NCBI RefSeq assembly: GCF_037975245.1
Contig: NC_092564.1
Coordinates: 13,542,484 to 13,606,483 of the forward strand
Source of the DNA: Apostichopus japonicus
Lineage: Eukaryota > Echinodermata > Holothuroidea > Aspidochirotida > Stichopodidae
Reading direction: 5' to 3'
DNA: 64,000 bases
The position numbers were made by a program, and so were the translations under genes. This document shows positions 54,603-64,000 of this stretch, in pieces; the stretch's first letter is position 1, and each line of letters starts with the position of its first letter. The notes beneath the pieces are model-generated. The model made no database searches. It was not told where the DNA came from and saw only the letters and a list, made by a program, of their open reading frames with translations.

Positions 54603-57120
54603 CATCACCATCGCATAGATTCCTTTCGGCCTTCGGCAAGGAATCAAAAATCGTTATGATAATGGTCTATGACAGGAGGTTATTGGACATGGCTACATTG
54701 GACAACATCCAACATTACACAGTCAAATATTATTTATTATTATAAATGTGCAAGGCTGTAAATTAACTATTCATCTCAAATGCTCCTCTTCCCGAAAGTT
54801 TGAGCAGAAATGAGTCTGACCAGCTCCTCAAGTACATGAGCCTGTCACTTCACACGATTCTGACAAAATTCCTAAGTAAATTCTTCCCCTTCCCCCCTCC
54901 AATAAAAGTAATTAAAAAATTACCCAAAACCAACTACGTGATTAATTAGCAAGATGACAGCTTAAATTCTTGATCAAGTGGCGAAAATGAAGACTTATAC
55001 AAGAAGAATGGCTTTGGCCAAATTTAGTCGACTACAATGAACTCTTGACAGTATTGCAAAGATGTATGCACTCTTTGTGAGAGCTAATGGTCCCATATTC
55101 ACCAACAAGACTGATTTATGCATCATGCTGTTCATGCACCATACCTGTTACATGAAAAGGTAACCTCTTTTCACGGTTTGCATTCAAACATTGCCTACTA
55201 ACCTGATAAATCAACGCCAAAAAAAAGCTTGAAATTTCCAAGTTATGTTTGTTAACGATAAATTACTCTTCACACAGTTTGCATTCAGACATTGCCTACT
55301 AACCTGATAAATCAACGCCAAAAAAAAGCTTGAAATTTCCAAGTTATGTTTGTTAACGATAAATTACTCTTCACACAACCATTACATGCTGTCTATTTCT
55401 TGGGAGGTTGCCAAGATTTTACTATTGAGGGAAATCAAGCAAAATATAGCACACAAGAAAATGGGAGAAAACTTGAAAATATGAGAGAGACTATTTCTAT
55501 TGCTTACGAGGACATTATCTAGCAAATGAAAAAGAAAGAATTAAGATGAAGTATGCTCCCATTGCTGGGGTAAAGCAAGTGGTCCCCGTTATATCATAGA
55601 CTAATTTCCACTTTCAAACACATGAACCTTGGAATGTGATGACGGAATATAAGTAACTCGAACCTGCGACGAGTATGTAATGATTTAACATTGGGGTGAT
55701 TAAAAAATAGAAAGAAATTGTGGTCGTATTCAACCCGTGAGTTTTCATAACTTTAGAATGAAAAAAAAACAACATTACTTAGAGATGATGAAATAAGTAT
55801 GGTGAGGTTTTTTAATAAACTAATGATAAAAACTAACTATAAATATAATCTAACCTCATAAAATAAAGCAAATGTTCAACTTTTGATCAATTAATAGTTA
55901 CTTAATGGAAGCAAGGAAAATCTTTAGTTCTGAAAACATGTTTTTTCACAACATGAAAAAATATGTCACAGAAAGAAACAAAAAACCCAGATTTTTCAAT
56001 ATTGATCAAAATATATCTCACAAGATTGACCAGTAACTTGGGTCATGTGCAGCTTTATGCCTCTACGGTAACATACGTTACAGATCAACAAACGTGAGGG
56101 ACGATCCTGACCGGAAAAATAAGTGCGATCAAAACCACGAAATATCAAAGGATACTTAAAATGTGACTTCATTATCATTTTCTGGAATCAATGGAACTTC
56201 TTCCTGACCTTGCCACAACCCAAAAGAATGTAAATACCAAGCGTGAAATTAAAATTCCAATTGGAAAACACTCGTCTAAGGCTGTTGAATGGTAGATTCA
56301 GAAGGTAGAGGGTGTCATTGGGGGCGCTGTGCAATAATGATAACAGTTAATAGGCTAGGGTACATAGGTGTGTGTAGGTTAAGGAGACAGGTAACTAAGA
56401 GAGGAGTGTAGCCAATCAATATCTTTTTATCAGGGAATAATTAAGTCAGTGTTCAAATTTTGTGTAGCAGCCTTCACAGCTCTGAAGCTTGTCTGAGATT
56501 ATAAAATACTACACGGTTCTTGTGTTAAAGACTGTTAGACACATCTTTGCACTCGTATATATAGCAATTTGCCCATTATGCAATAGCCTTTTGGGATGTC
56601 GGATAGATCATTCCCTGATTGCGAAATTGACAGGCATGCCATGAGAATATCAGGATATTTGACAAAAATTAGGTCCAGGTCACATGATGCTATGATCAGT
56701 TTTAAATATCTTTAACATACCCATCTTTCTCTTAACCAACTGATATGGTTTGTATAAAATCACATATATGTTGCTTTACATTTTCCTTCAGTTCAGCAAC
56801 AGTGATGCTCCCAAATGTATGATGGCGATCCTGAGGAATTAAGGGGGAGGGAAAGGACTAGTGTCAAATTCAAGCATTCTTGCTACTTGGTCTGAATGGT
56901 TCATACTGGCGATAACATAACCGATGATATTGAGAATAATATATAAAATGTATCAAAATAAGTTCCCTCATCACTAAAACTATTGCTGCTAGAATTTTAA
57001 GATTAAAATGGTTGGTAGCCTACTATATGTGACTGCACAGAGAATGTAGAATTCTGTCTGTGGATATAAAGCAAATGCACCAATAAATCAGAGGGAATTT
57101 TGTCAATTTGTTCACACCAA
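54603..57120. other. Intergenic DNA and 3' region of the myosin light chain gene
   Basis: It contains the 101-bp direct duplication described separately and a 22-bp word at 56449 (GTGTTCAAATTTTGTG then TAGCAG) that recurs at 62971. The 3' UTR of the light chain gene must occupy the part next to 57120, but I could not identify a convincing AATAAA signal. No other gene is seen. Confidence 0.5.
55178..55379. repeat. 101-bp tandem duplication
   Basis: The sequence from TTTGCATTCA(A/G)ACATTGCC to TAAATTACTCTTCACAC occurs twice in direct succession, with two or three differences at the junctions. Confidence 0.9.
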
Positions 57121-57149
57121 TTAGTTGGAGAGGATCAGCTTCACAAAAT
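57121..57149 (-). CDS. Essential myosin light chain, last coding exon
   Basis: After TGTCTCTACAG the exon reads AT TTT GTG AAG CTG ATC CTC TCC AAC TAA. With the last G of the exon at 58097-58174 this gives DFVKLILSN and stop, the typical end of essential light chains (an INYE-x-FVK-x-I-L pattern in other animals). The TAA is at 57121-57123. The perfect phase match with the upstream exon makes this secure despite its size. Confidence 0.9.
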
Positions 57150-58096
57150 CTGTAGAGACAAAAAGAAAGAAAAATATTTAAACAAGAAACTGAAATTAAA
57201 ATGAAGTGAAATTAAATGAAAATTATCTTAAATGAGAACAAAAGTGGTAAGAATCAAAGAGCTTTGGTATATACTGGAAAGTCTAACATAATACTCCATA
57301 CTGTCAGTACCTGAGAGTTGATATCATGTAGCGTAACAACAAGGGTTCCTGTACTGGCTAATCTTCATATGTCACACAATGTAAATTAAGCTCATGCATT
57401 GAATCATAAAACTTGGTACTCGGCCTCAAAACAACAGTTGTATGTGTCTATTTTCTCTCCAGAAACCAGAAACTTTGTTGAGAACTTAGTTACATGAATG
57501 TCAACATCTGGAGATGGTAAAACACTTACAAGATTATAAAATTTCAACACAAATATCACCTTGTCTTCTAAACCTTCCATACTTTTGCAACAAATGTACA
57601 CAACCTAGCCTACTTGTGTATTACTTGCATATATATCAATCAGGGCTGAGGTGTCACAGTCACTGACTCTCTGACTAGCAAGCGAGTAGCAAGGGGCATC
57701 AGGGGGGCAAATTGGAACAGGGTTATGAAACCCACCACAAAGTCACTATGTATACACATTATTGTTAACAGCAATTAAGCTGTTACAATCTTTTTAACCA
57801 TCATTGGTCAAATACAGAGTGATCAACTGATCGGTCCGAAACTCAAAAATTTTTGTCCCATAAATTTTACACAATTCGTTTTTTGTCAGTTTGTAAAATG
57901 TTTGATGTTAATACCTATCATTAATCACTCTCCTATTTTATGTGAACTACAATATTTTCAGCTGTGTTTTACTTTAATGGTTAAGAATTCTATTGTGGGT
58001 ACGAACAGATTGACAAAACCTTCATCACAAAATGCCCAGCTTTAAACTGAAAAAAGAAATGGGGTGGGGGGTTGGTGGTGGATGGTGATCATTTAC
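57150..58096 (-). other. Last intron of the myosin light chain gene
   Basis: A GTAAAT...CTACAG intron with no further feature except a short G-rich stretch near its 5' end (about 58060-58080). Confidence 0.8.
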
Positions 58097-58174
58097 CTTC
58101 ATAGTTCACTTGTCCTTGTGAATCTTCCAGCCCAGCAATTAAAGTATCCACCTCCTCGTCTGTAAGTCTTTCGC
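58097..58174 (-). CDS. Essential myosin light chain, EF-hand 4 exon
   Basis: It starts after CTTCCACAG and ends GAAG|GTAAAT. It encodes GERLTDEEVDTLIAGLEDSQ then GQVNYE. The acidic E-x-LTDEEVD helix and the degenerate loop EDSQGQVNYE are those of the fourth EF-hand of essential light chains. That loop lacks the full set of calcium ligands, as is usual in the family. Phase is 1 in and 1 out, matching both neighbours. Confidence 0.93.
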
Positions 58175-59170
58175 CTGTGGAAGGTGTGAAAGCTTGATTG
58201 TAGTACAGGGTCACAGTACAGTAGATATGAAGGTACAATTAAGAATGTAGCGATGACCCTTTGGTAACTTTACTAAGAAGAACACCATGAAATAAGCAGC
58301 ATAACTAGCAGGGGAGTCACAGGTGTATGACTTACTTGATGGCCTGCCTACGTGTGGTCAAGGTCAGTTCATCAGACAATTACCAGTAAGGTAGGATAGA
58401 AAGAATGCATAAACAACAGAGAAGCAGTTAATCATTGTTAACATTTAGGTATACACCAGAAATGGGATGATGAGTGCTACCTAGCTACCATTTAAGGCAC
58501 ATTTAAACCCTATCATGAATTCCATTAACACAAAATAACTGATCTTTCTTTTGTTACTTATCCTGAAACTTTCTGGCCAATTTGCAGGGATTGAACGAAT
58601 GAAAATTCAAACCGAAACAACAGTGTCCCATTCTTTGTTATAGTCGAGACGAAAACACAATTAATTTTTTTATCTTGACCAAAACAATAAAAAGAACGAG
58701 ACAATTTGGTTTGTATTTTACATTGGCTCCATCTCTGCGAATTTGGCAAAAACAAAGTATGTCGTTGTTGTTTGTGTGATTATTAACTACACAACAGTGC
58801 TGAATAAAAATTGTTTAGACCAACCAGATTGAATGTATAATTGGGCTTTAAGATAGATAGAGTGCATCAGAGTAATAAGAGACACGTGAGTAGTATTGCC
58901 AATGGTTTGATATACCTAGGCATCTGTGTAGTTGAAGTAGTAGTCTATGTATCTTTTAGAGAGCACTGGTAAACCATGTGAACTGTGCGTAAAGGTTACC
59001 GGTTTGGGGAAGACACATCGATAATTAGAGTGCATCAATTTTGAGGTAACAGGTAAGTGAGAACAAGTGGGCTCAACTATCAGCTTTTTAGGATGCATTT
59101 TCTCTCTCACCTGACAACATGCTATGTGTTTTAATAGTATGAACAAATAAACACGAGTGCTGATGCCTAC
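58175..59170 (-). other. Intron of the myosin light chain gene between the EF-3 and EF-4 exons
   Basis: A GTAGGC...TTCCACAG intron of 996 bp. Frames inside it (for example 58558-58755) have no coding character. Confidence 0.8.
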
Positions 59171-59326
59171 CTAAGCTAACAAGGACATGTCTGAGTTCAG
59201 CAGAGTTGATGGTACCATTGCCGTCTTTGTCGAACACCCTCAGACCCTCCACAAAGTCATCTACAGAGCCTTGTTCCTTCTTATTCTGAAGGGAGGTGTA
59301 CATTGGCAGGAATTCATCAAAAGAAA
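59171..59326 (-). CDS. Essential myosin light chain, EF-hand 2/3 exon
   Basis: It encodes [20 protein letters not shown], then [20 protein letters not shown] and [13 protein letters not shown]. The FLPM and [11 protein letters not shown] blocks identify the protein as the myosin alkali (essential) light chain, which wraps the IQ motif of the myosin neck. The loop [12 protein letters not shown] has acidic or polar residues at all calcium-ligand positions, more complete than in many family members. The acceptor must be TTTACAGAG|TT (exon from 59326) to keep frame; TTTACAG|AG two bases earlier would break it. The donor is TTAG|GTAGGC. Confidence 0.95.
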
Positions 59327-60693
59327 CTCTGTAAACTAACAAGATAAAAAAAACAAAATCTTTATAATGAGCTGACATGTATGTCTACAGTGATTGAAAA
59401 TCAAAGTGAACCTACTACTACATCTGCAATTTGCAGCTAACAGTTTGAAGTGTGTGTTTACATGCTGGCCGCCAAATGCACTGACTGAACACAACCCAAT
59501 TCAACTTGACCGTTGTGACCTGGTTTCTCATAGTCATAATCCCTGATCAACGCACACAACACGCACACAACGGCTGTTTTCTGCTAATGAAAAAATTTAG
59601 GTCACAGGCAAAATAACTTTCCCATGATTGGTTAGATTTGTTAAGACTCGGCACTTTTATGTGAACTACCGTGAACCGCTGACTGCCAGTCGGGCACAGT
59701 TTTCCCAACTGAAGCCGACACAAAATAAAAACCGGCAACAACATCAGTCGTAATCACATGCACATGTGAGTGCTCACATGCACTATGCCCAAGTATTCAC
59801 AATTAGGAATTAGGGAAATGTGAAAAAAACTTACTTGCATCCATCAGACATACATAGATATAATACCTGATTGCATCTCACTGCAACTTAAACATCACAC
59901 TCGGATTGTGAAACACTAAATTTCCTATATTGGATTAAACATTAGTGTATCCATTTTCCAGTTTTGAACACATATGTTACTGAATGTACAACTGTCAGTA
60001 CAGTAAACTGAAAATACCACACAAAACAATGGCATCACAATAAAGAGATATTATCTCTAATGGAACATTTTGACATTATAGCCAAATTGTATGAACAGAA
60101 AATGCTCCACCACAGATCTTATTATGTTCCCTGAGGGTTGTTTAAAGATTTAAAAAAAAAACTGTTTCAGAAAAAACATGTGTATCACTACTTTTGAGCG
60201 AGTTTTGCTTTTCTCAATTTCAGTCCCATTTTGCTTCACACACATTTCAAACATCAGTGTTGCTGAATATGTTCCTTTCACTTACATTTTGATGTACATC
60301 ACAAAAGTTGCATTGTAAGTGGTTGTTCTGCATTAAGGGATGCTTCATTATATACAGTTTGTGATGTTCTGAAGATTTTACACTCTTGCCTTACCTAGTT
60401 ATCCTAACATGAGACATGATTGACCATAGACCAAACATCCTCACAAATATCTCACATTTTATTGTAGTTGTGCTGAACTAACATTTTACATCAACAACTA
60501 AGGTACAGCAGTATAACAACAAACTCAAATTCCCTGTTCATTTGTCATGTATTGTACTTATTAAGCAGATGTGCCCCTATCTGACAATTCACTGCCACTG
60601 CTCCCATTTTGCAAAACCAATTAGCCATGTTCCAAATCTTTCAATCTAATTAACATGACTTTTCAAAGAAACACCTTGATCCTAACATCTTAC
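59327..60693 (-). other. Intron of the myosin light chain gene between the EF-1 and EF-2/3 exons
   Basis: A GTAAGA...ACAGAG intron of 1,367 bp, unique A-T rich sequence without detectable nested gene. Confidence 0.8.
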
Positions 60694-60846
60694 CTTGGTC
60701 ATCATTAGTACTATATGACTGTGTGATTCTCTTCAATTCTGCTTCTGTAGGATTGAGACCCAAAGCTCTGATGATGTCACCAACTTGTGTGATATCAACT
60801 TTGCTGTCACCTTTCTTGTCAAAGAGGGAGAAAGCATCCCTGAATT
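60694..60846 (-). CDS. Essential myosin light chain, EF-hand 1 exon
   Basis: It begins after TTAACCACCAG and ends CAAG|GTAAGA. It encodes FRDAFSLFDKKGDSKVDITQ, then VGDIIRALGLNPTEAELKRI and TQSYSTNDDQ. The FDKKGDSKVD loop and the RALGLNPTEAE linker are characteristic. The loop lacks Glu at its last position (Gln instead), so calcium binding here is unlikely. Together the four exons give 138 residues of an expected ~150. The missing ~11 N-terminal residues and the ATG lie in an exon I could not find upstream; its last base must be the first of a Glu-type codon. The gene is complete at its 3' end. Confidence 0.95.
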
Positions 60847-61004
60847 CTGGTGGTTAAAAAGGATTGTGAAGATTAAAAAACAAAGAAGTTCTGAAAGTTT
60901 AATCTAAAAAAACATTTGAACATAATTAGTAATGCTAAGTTTTGTAAGATGTAATGCGTTCAGTTTCATCATATATGAAATCCCCATACTCCCCTCCAAT
61001 CTAT

Positions 61005-61280
61005 TTAATTTTCATTGGCTGAGGGAATAACTGCTCTCATGGCTTCCCTAATCATCCTCCCTCTCTCAGCGACCAACTTACAGTACATGCCTTCCCTCCT
61101 CTCAATAGGAATGAAAAGAGCTACGTATAACAAAATTTGTTGCTCTTTTTGAGGCCGTGTCTGGACAACTGCCTCTTCAAAATACGGCAGGTCATTTTGA
61201 GATGCAACATTTTGCACCCTGTCTGTCGCTACCAGAGCACCTTCATAGTACATACTGTACATGACATGTACAGTACGCAA
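61005..61280 (-). other. Unrecognised 91-codon open frame
   Basis: A minus-strand open frame whose later part (RREGMYCKLVAERGRMIREA then MRAVIPSANEN) has a charged, helix-like composition. It matches no family I recognise, and lies in the same orientation as the myosin light chain gene, upstream of its first visible exon. No splice partners are apparent. It may be a repeat remnant or chance. Confidence 0.2.
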
Positions 61281-62800
61281 CTTTGTACTGCAAGTTTATA
61301 CTAAGGGCACTATAATACTTTTGTACAGTACTGTTGTATACAAAATGCTGGAGATATTTGGTTTCAGAAACAGTTAAATAATTTGATATCTATTCTGGGG
61401 GTATTCTTGATATATAAATTCAATACCATGATGAAGGTATGACAGTCTGTTTTCCTTGTACACAACAGATAACACAATTACAATGTATGTATAGTGTATA
61501 GAACAATAGCATTGAATTTGTTTATTCTTAATGCTGACTTGCTTGCAATGATGTGAACTATGCCAGTTATATATTACACACATACAATATTGAATACTTC
61601 CTGTATCACATACTGTACTGTAACCGTAACATCTGTTCTTACGTTTGATTAATACATAAACAACATCTTTCATGAATGTTAAATGATAAATCTTTCTATG
61701 GAGTTTGTTCCATAATTAGGCTATTCAGATGAGGTTGGCTTTTCATGAAAAATATCTTGGAACAGATTGTATTTCTTTATCTTGCAATTTTTCATAGTTT
61801 TTATCAACAATTGGAAGTTTAGTCTTTTCACCTATCAAGGTGGGGAGCGGGGGGGGGGGGTATGTATAATGACACACTTGGTGAAATGTAATGATGCAAC
61901 TTAATGCAAGTATAACTTGAAGCATGCTAGTATTGTAAGCCTCTCATTGTTTTACACTAGTGACAAGTCATACTGTGATGAAAACTTGCATAACAATGCC
62001 CAAAACAATGTCCAAATCATCACAGTCCAGTAACATTTTTATATTACTCTGGAGGTCATGTATGGCAACTCAACTGTTAACATTTGTATCCAACTAATAG
62101 AATCAAGTAATTTACCCAAAGGTTTCTTTATAAACCTTACTTGTAACATTTGTTATTATAAGTATTTGAATTAGGGCAGAGGATATTTTTTAATATATAA
62201 TTTGTGGCCACCTAAGATCACTAAGTAACCGCATACTCCCCTCATTATTTAACCACATGTTGCTCCAAGGGTACAATGTTGGCATACAGCAATCTGTGAC
62301 TGATGAGTCATTAACTTAAACCAACGATTTAGGTTTAGTCCTTTAGTCCATGAATTAAATATTTGCAAAAACAAATCCTAAGTAGGTGTTTTGAAGCTTA
62401 CCTGTAATTGAAGAAACTCAATGCTAGAACATGTACAATTTAATCCTTGTTCAATTCCATTTCACATGCAGTTTGTTTCCTTAAAGACCAATTTTGTTGA
62501 CAGAACCTCATTAGCAGGATGTATGGCCGGAGCTTTAATATGCAAAGAGATTTTGTGCAAACCTGTGTTCTGTGACAACTTACATATAAAGGTGATTTGT
62601 GTCTAAAGTCTGAAACTATGCATGATTCTGAACAAAAGAACATAATTAAGGACTGGCATATAGCTGGATAACCCTTTATCTAACTATGAAATCCATGTGA
62701 TTACCATATATATCCATTTCGATGCTTGTAGTTGGAGTTTTTAACATGTTCTTAAAGCCAATGTTTCATGGGTTTGCATTTTTTTTTCCATTATTCATAG

Positions 62801-62967
62801 GGCTTCAAGAACATGTCCATGTAGTTGAATTCCTCTCCCCTGAGTGTTATGTCAATACTCTAAAGAACCACAAATTCTATTTGGAGGACCTGATCTATCC
62901 TTTAACAATGGATGGCAACTTAAATAATATCTGGATAAACTGGGCATTGCAAAAGAACAATTTACAG
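62801..62967 (+). CDS. Exon-like stretch, unknown product
   Basis: A 167-bp open stretch lies between a pyrimidine-rich acceptor (TTTTTTTTCCATTATTCATAG) cut here as CATTATTCATAG ending 62800, and a donor TTTACAG|GTAGTG. It reads LQEHVHVVEFLSPECYVNTL, then KNHKFYLEDLIYPLTMDGNL and NNIWINWALQKNNLQ. The composition looks protein-like, but no family is recognised and no partner exon was found. The donor abuts a 22-bp word shared with 56449, so part of a repeat is possible. Confidence 0.28.
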
Positions 62968-63688
62968 GTAGTGTTCAAATTTTGTGTAGCAGTTTTGAAG
63001 TCTTCAATCTTATAAAATAGTGTTGTTCCTATCATCCTATGTGAAAAACTGCTACACAACTTTGGACTATGTAGTGCTTGACAATTTTGCATAGCATTTT
63101 GCAATATGAATACTGGATATATTATTCCTAGCACTGTGGTTGACCTTTCTGAGGGCAAATAATGAAGTATGGATTGCATTACAGCCAACACCATGCCCTG
63201 AACAGAAGGTACTGTAGCACACTAACATGCTATTTTGTATAAAATTTGCGCACAATAGTGACAACACTTGCCATGCCTGTAAACTTTCTATATATTACTA
63301 AGTGCAATTTTTCACTTTTAGTTTAAATATATCATAGTTTGTCATTTTATCTATAGACTCTAAAAGCTAGGTCAGCATCTTTCACTTGTGTCACAGTTGT
63401 ATTTGAACTCATGCTCTAGGACAATAATATTCTGCACCTATAGTACACTACTTCTCAGTTTAGATATGCAATAGTGAGAATATAACTAAGGAAGAAAGTA
63501 AAACTATGTGCAGTTTGGACTGGATAAAAAATGTCATAAATGGACTCCCGTTTCCCAGGTACCCGTTCCAATCACTAATACAGTGACCGCAAAAGTGCTA
63601 GATCTATATGATATTCAAATGTACTAGAAATTAAATATCTTCGATCCACTGTATGTAATTCTTTGATAATTTTACAATATATCAGCAT

Positions 63689-63792
63689 TTGGGTGTTTGT
63701 AGCATTGTTTTGTGAGGACATGAAGATAAATTAATACTGTTTGGGTGTTTGTAGCATTGTTTTGTGAGGACATGAAGATAGATTAATACTGT
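63689..63792. repeat. 52-bp tandem duplication
   Basis: TTGGGTGTTTGTAGCATTG, TTTTGTGAGGACATGAAGAT and A(A/G)ATTAATACTG occur twice in direct succession with one difference. Confidence 0.95.
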
Positions 63793-64000
63793 TGTGATAG
63801 TAACACAGATTTACAAATACAGCCTTCCACTGTCATGTATACCAAGACATGCTTAAATGAGTAGGGATCAACGGAAGCACAGGTCTGCTATAAAACTTAA
63901 ATTTATTTTTGTGTCTTTAATTAATTTGGCCGTTGTATTGTGTTCTTGTAAAGCGCTTTGGGGAGGGGGGGGGGAGGAGGAAGCAATATATAAATATCTT

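Larger units (their letters stand above)
60847..64000. other. Presumed first intron and upstream region of the myosin light chain gene
   Basis: The first coding exon (about 11 codons) should lie here or beyond the window. I found no short ATG stretch followed by a phase-1 donor. The region also holds an unrecognised minus-strand frame (61005-61280), a plus-strand exon-like stretch (62801-62967), a G tract (about 61850) and a 52-bp duplication. Confidence 0.45.

Noticed and set aside
62402-62425. Minus-strand TTCTTCAATTACAG|GTAAGC as first exon of the myosin light chain
   Set aside because: In the required phase there is an in-frame TGA five codons upstream and no ATG.

Overview
This is animal nuclear DNA, most likely from a marine invertebrate deuterostome such as an echinoderm. 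The evidence is spliced genes with GT-AG introns, an essential myosin light chain, an ankyrin-repeat gene, and a dense load of hAT-type DNA transposons, tRNA-derived SINEs, a non-LTR retrotransposon tail and long satellites. The species cannot be fixed from sequence alone. Gene density is very low: two genes are well supported, one two-exon candidate and a few single-exon candidates are weaker, and almost everything else is repeat or featureless intergenic DNA.

Layout. Positions 1-14,870 are one continuous block of tandem repeats: an 8-bp array (TGGTAAAA), an island of a 46-bp minisatellite, a short return of the 8-bp unit, a 6-kb array of 11/12-bp units (TGGTGATGAAA and TGGTGATGGAAA), and about 28 copies of a 220-bp satellite with a nearly perfect 660-bp higher-order duplication. 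The plus strand of the first 8.7 kb almost lacks C. From 14.9 to 31 kb there are only mobile elements and simple repeats: a truncated LINE 3' end, a tRNA-SINE inside an older repeat, hAT-like elements with intact target-site duplications, and at 24.4 kb a 259-bp element carrying a hammerhead ribozyme beside a tRNA-like promoter, between terminal inverted repeats.

From 31.1 to 37.1 kb (minus strand) lies a two-exon gene for a 473-residue ankyrin-repeat protein resembling the ANKRD33/34/63 group. A 403-bp hAT MITE with a perfect 8-bp duplication sits just upstream. From 37.9 to 50.8 kb there is again no firm gene. This stretch holds a broken THAP-domain exon, a three-level nest of transposons (43.2-46.2 kb), and a possible two-exon gene end on the minus strand (46.4-46.8 kb).

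A second SINE copy lies at 50.9 kb. From 52.5 to 54.6 kb there is a ~147-bp tandem repeat in which seven units hold a perfect DR1 nuclear-receptor motif. The last 7 kb carries four exons of a minus-strand essential myosin light chain gene (57.1-60.8 kb); its first coding exon was not found. The genes show no evident functional link to one another.

The most unusual item is the hammerhead/tRNA-like/inverted-repeat element at 24.4 kb. Next come the nested hAT-like family with its shared 100-bp module, the graded 8-to-11-to-12-bp C-poor array, and the DR1-bearing tandem repeat.
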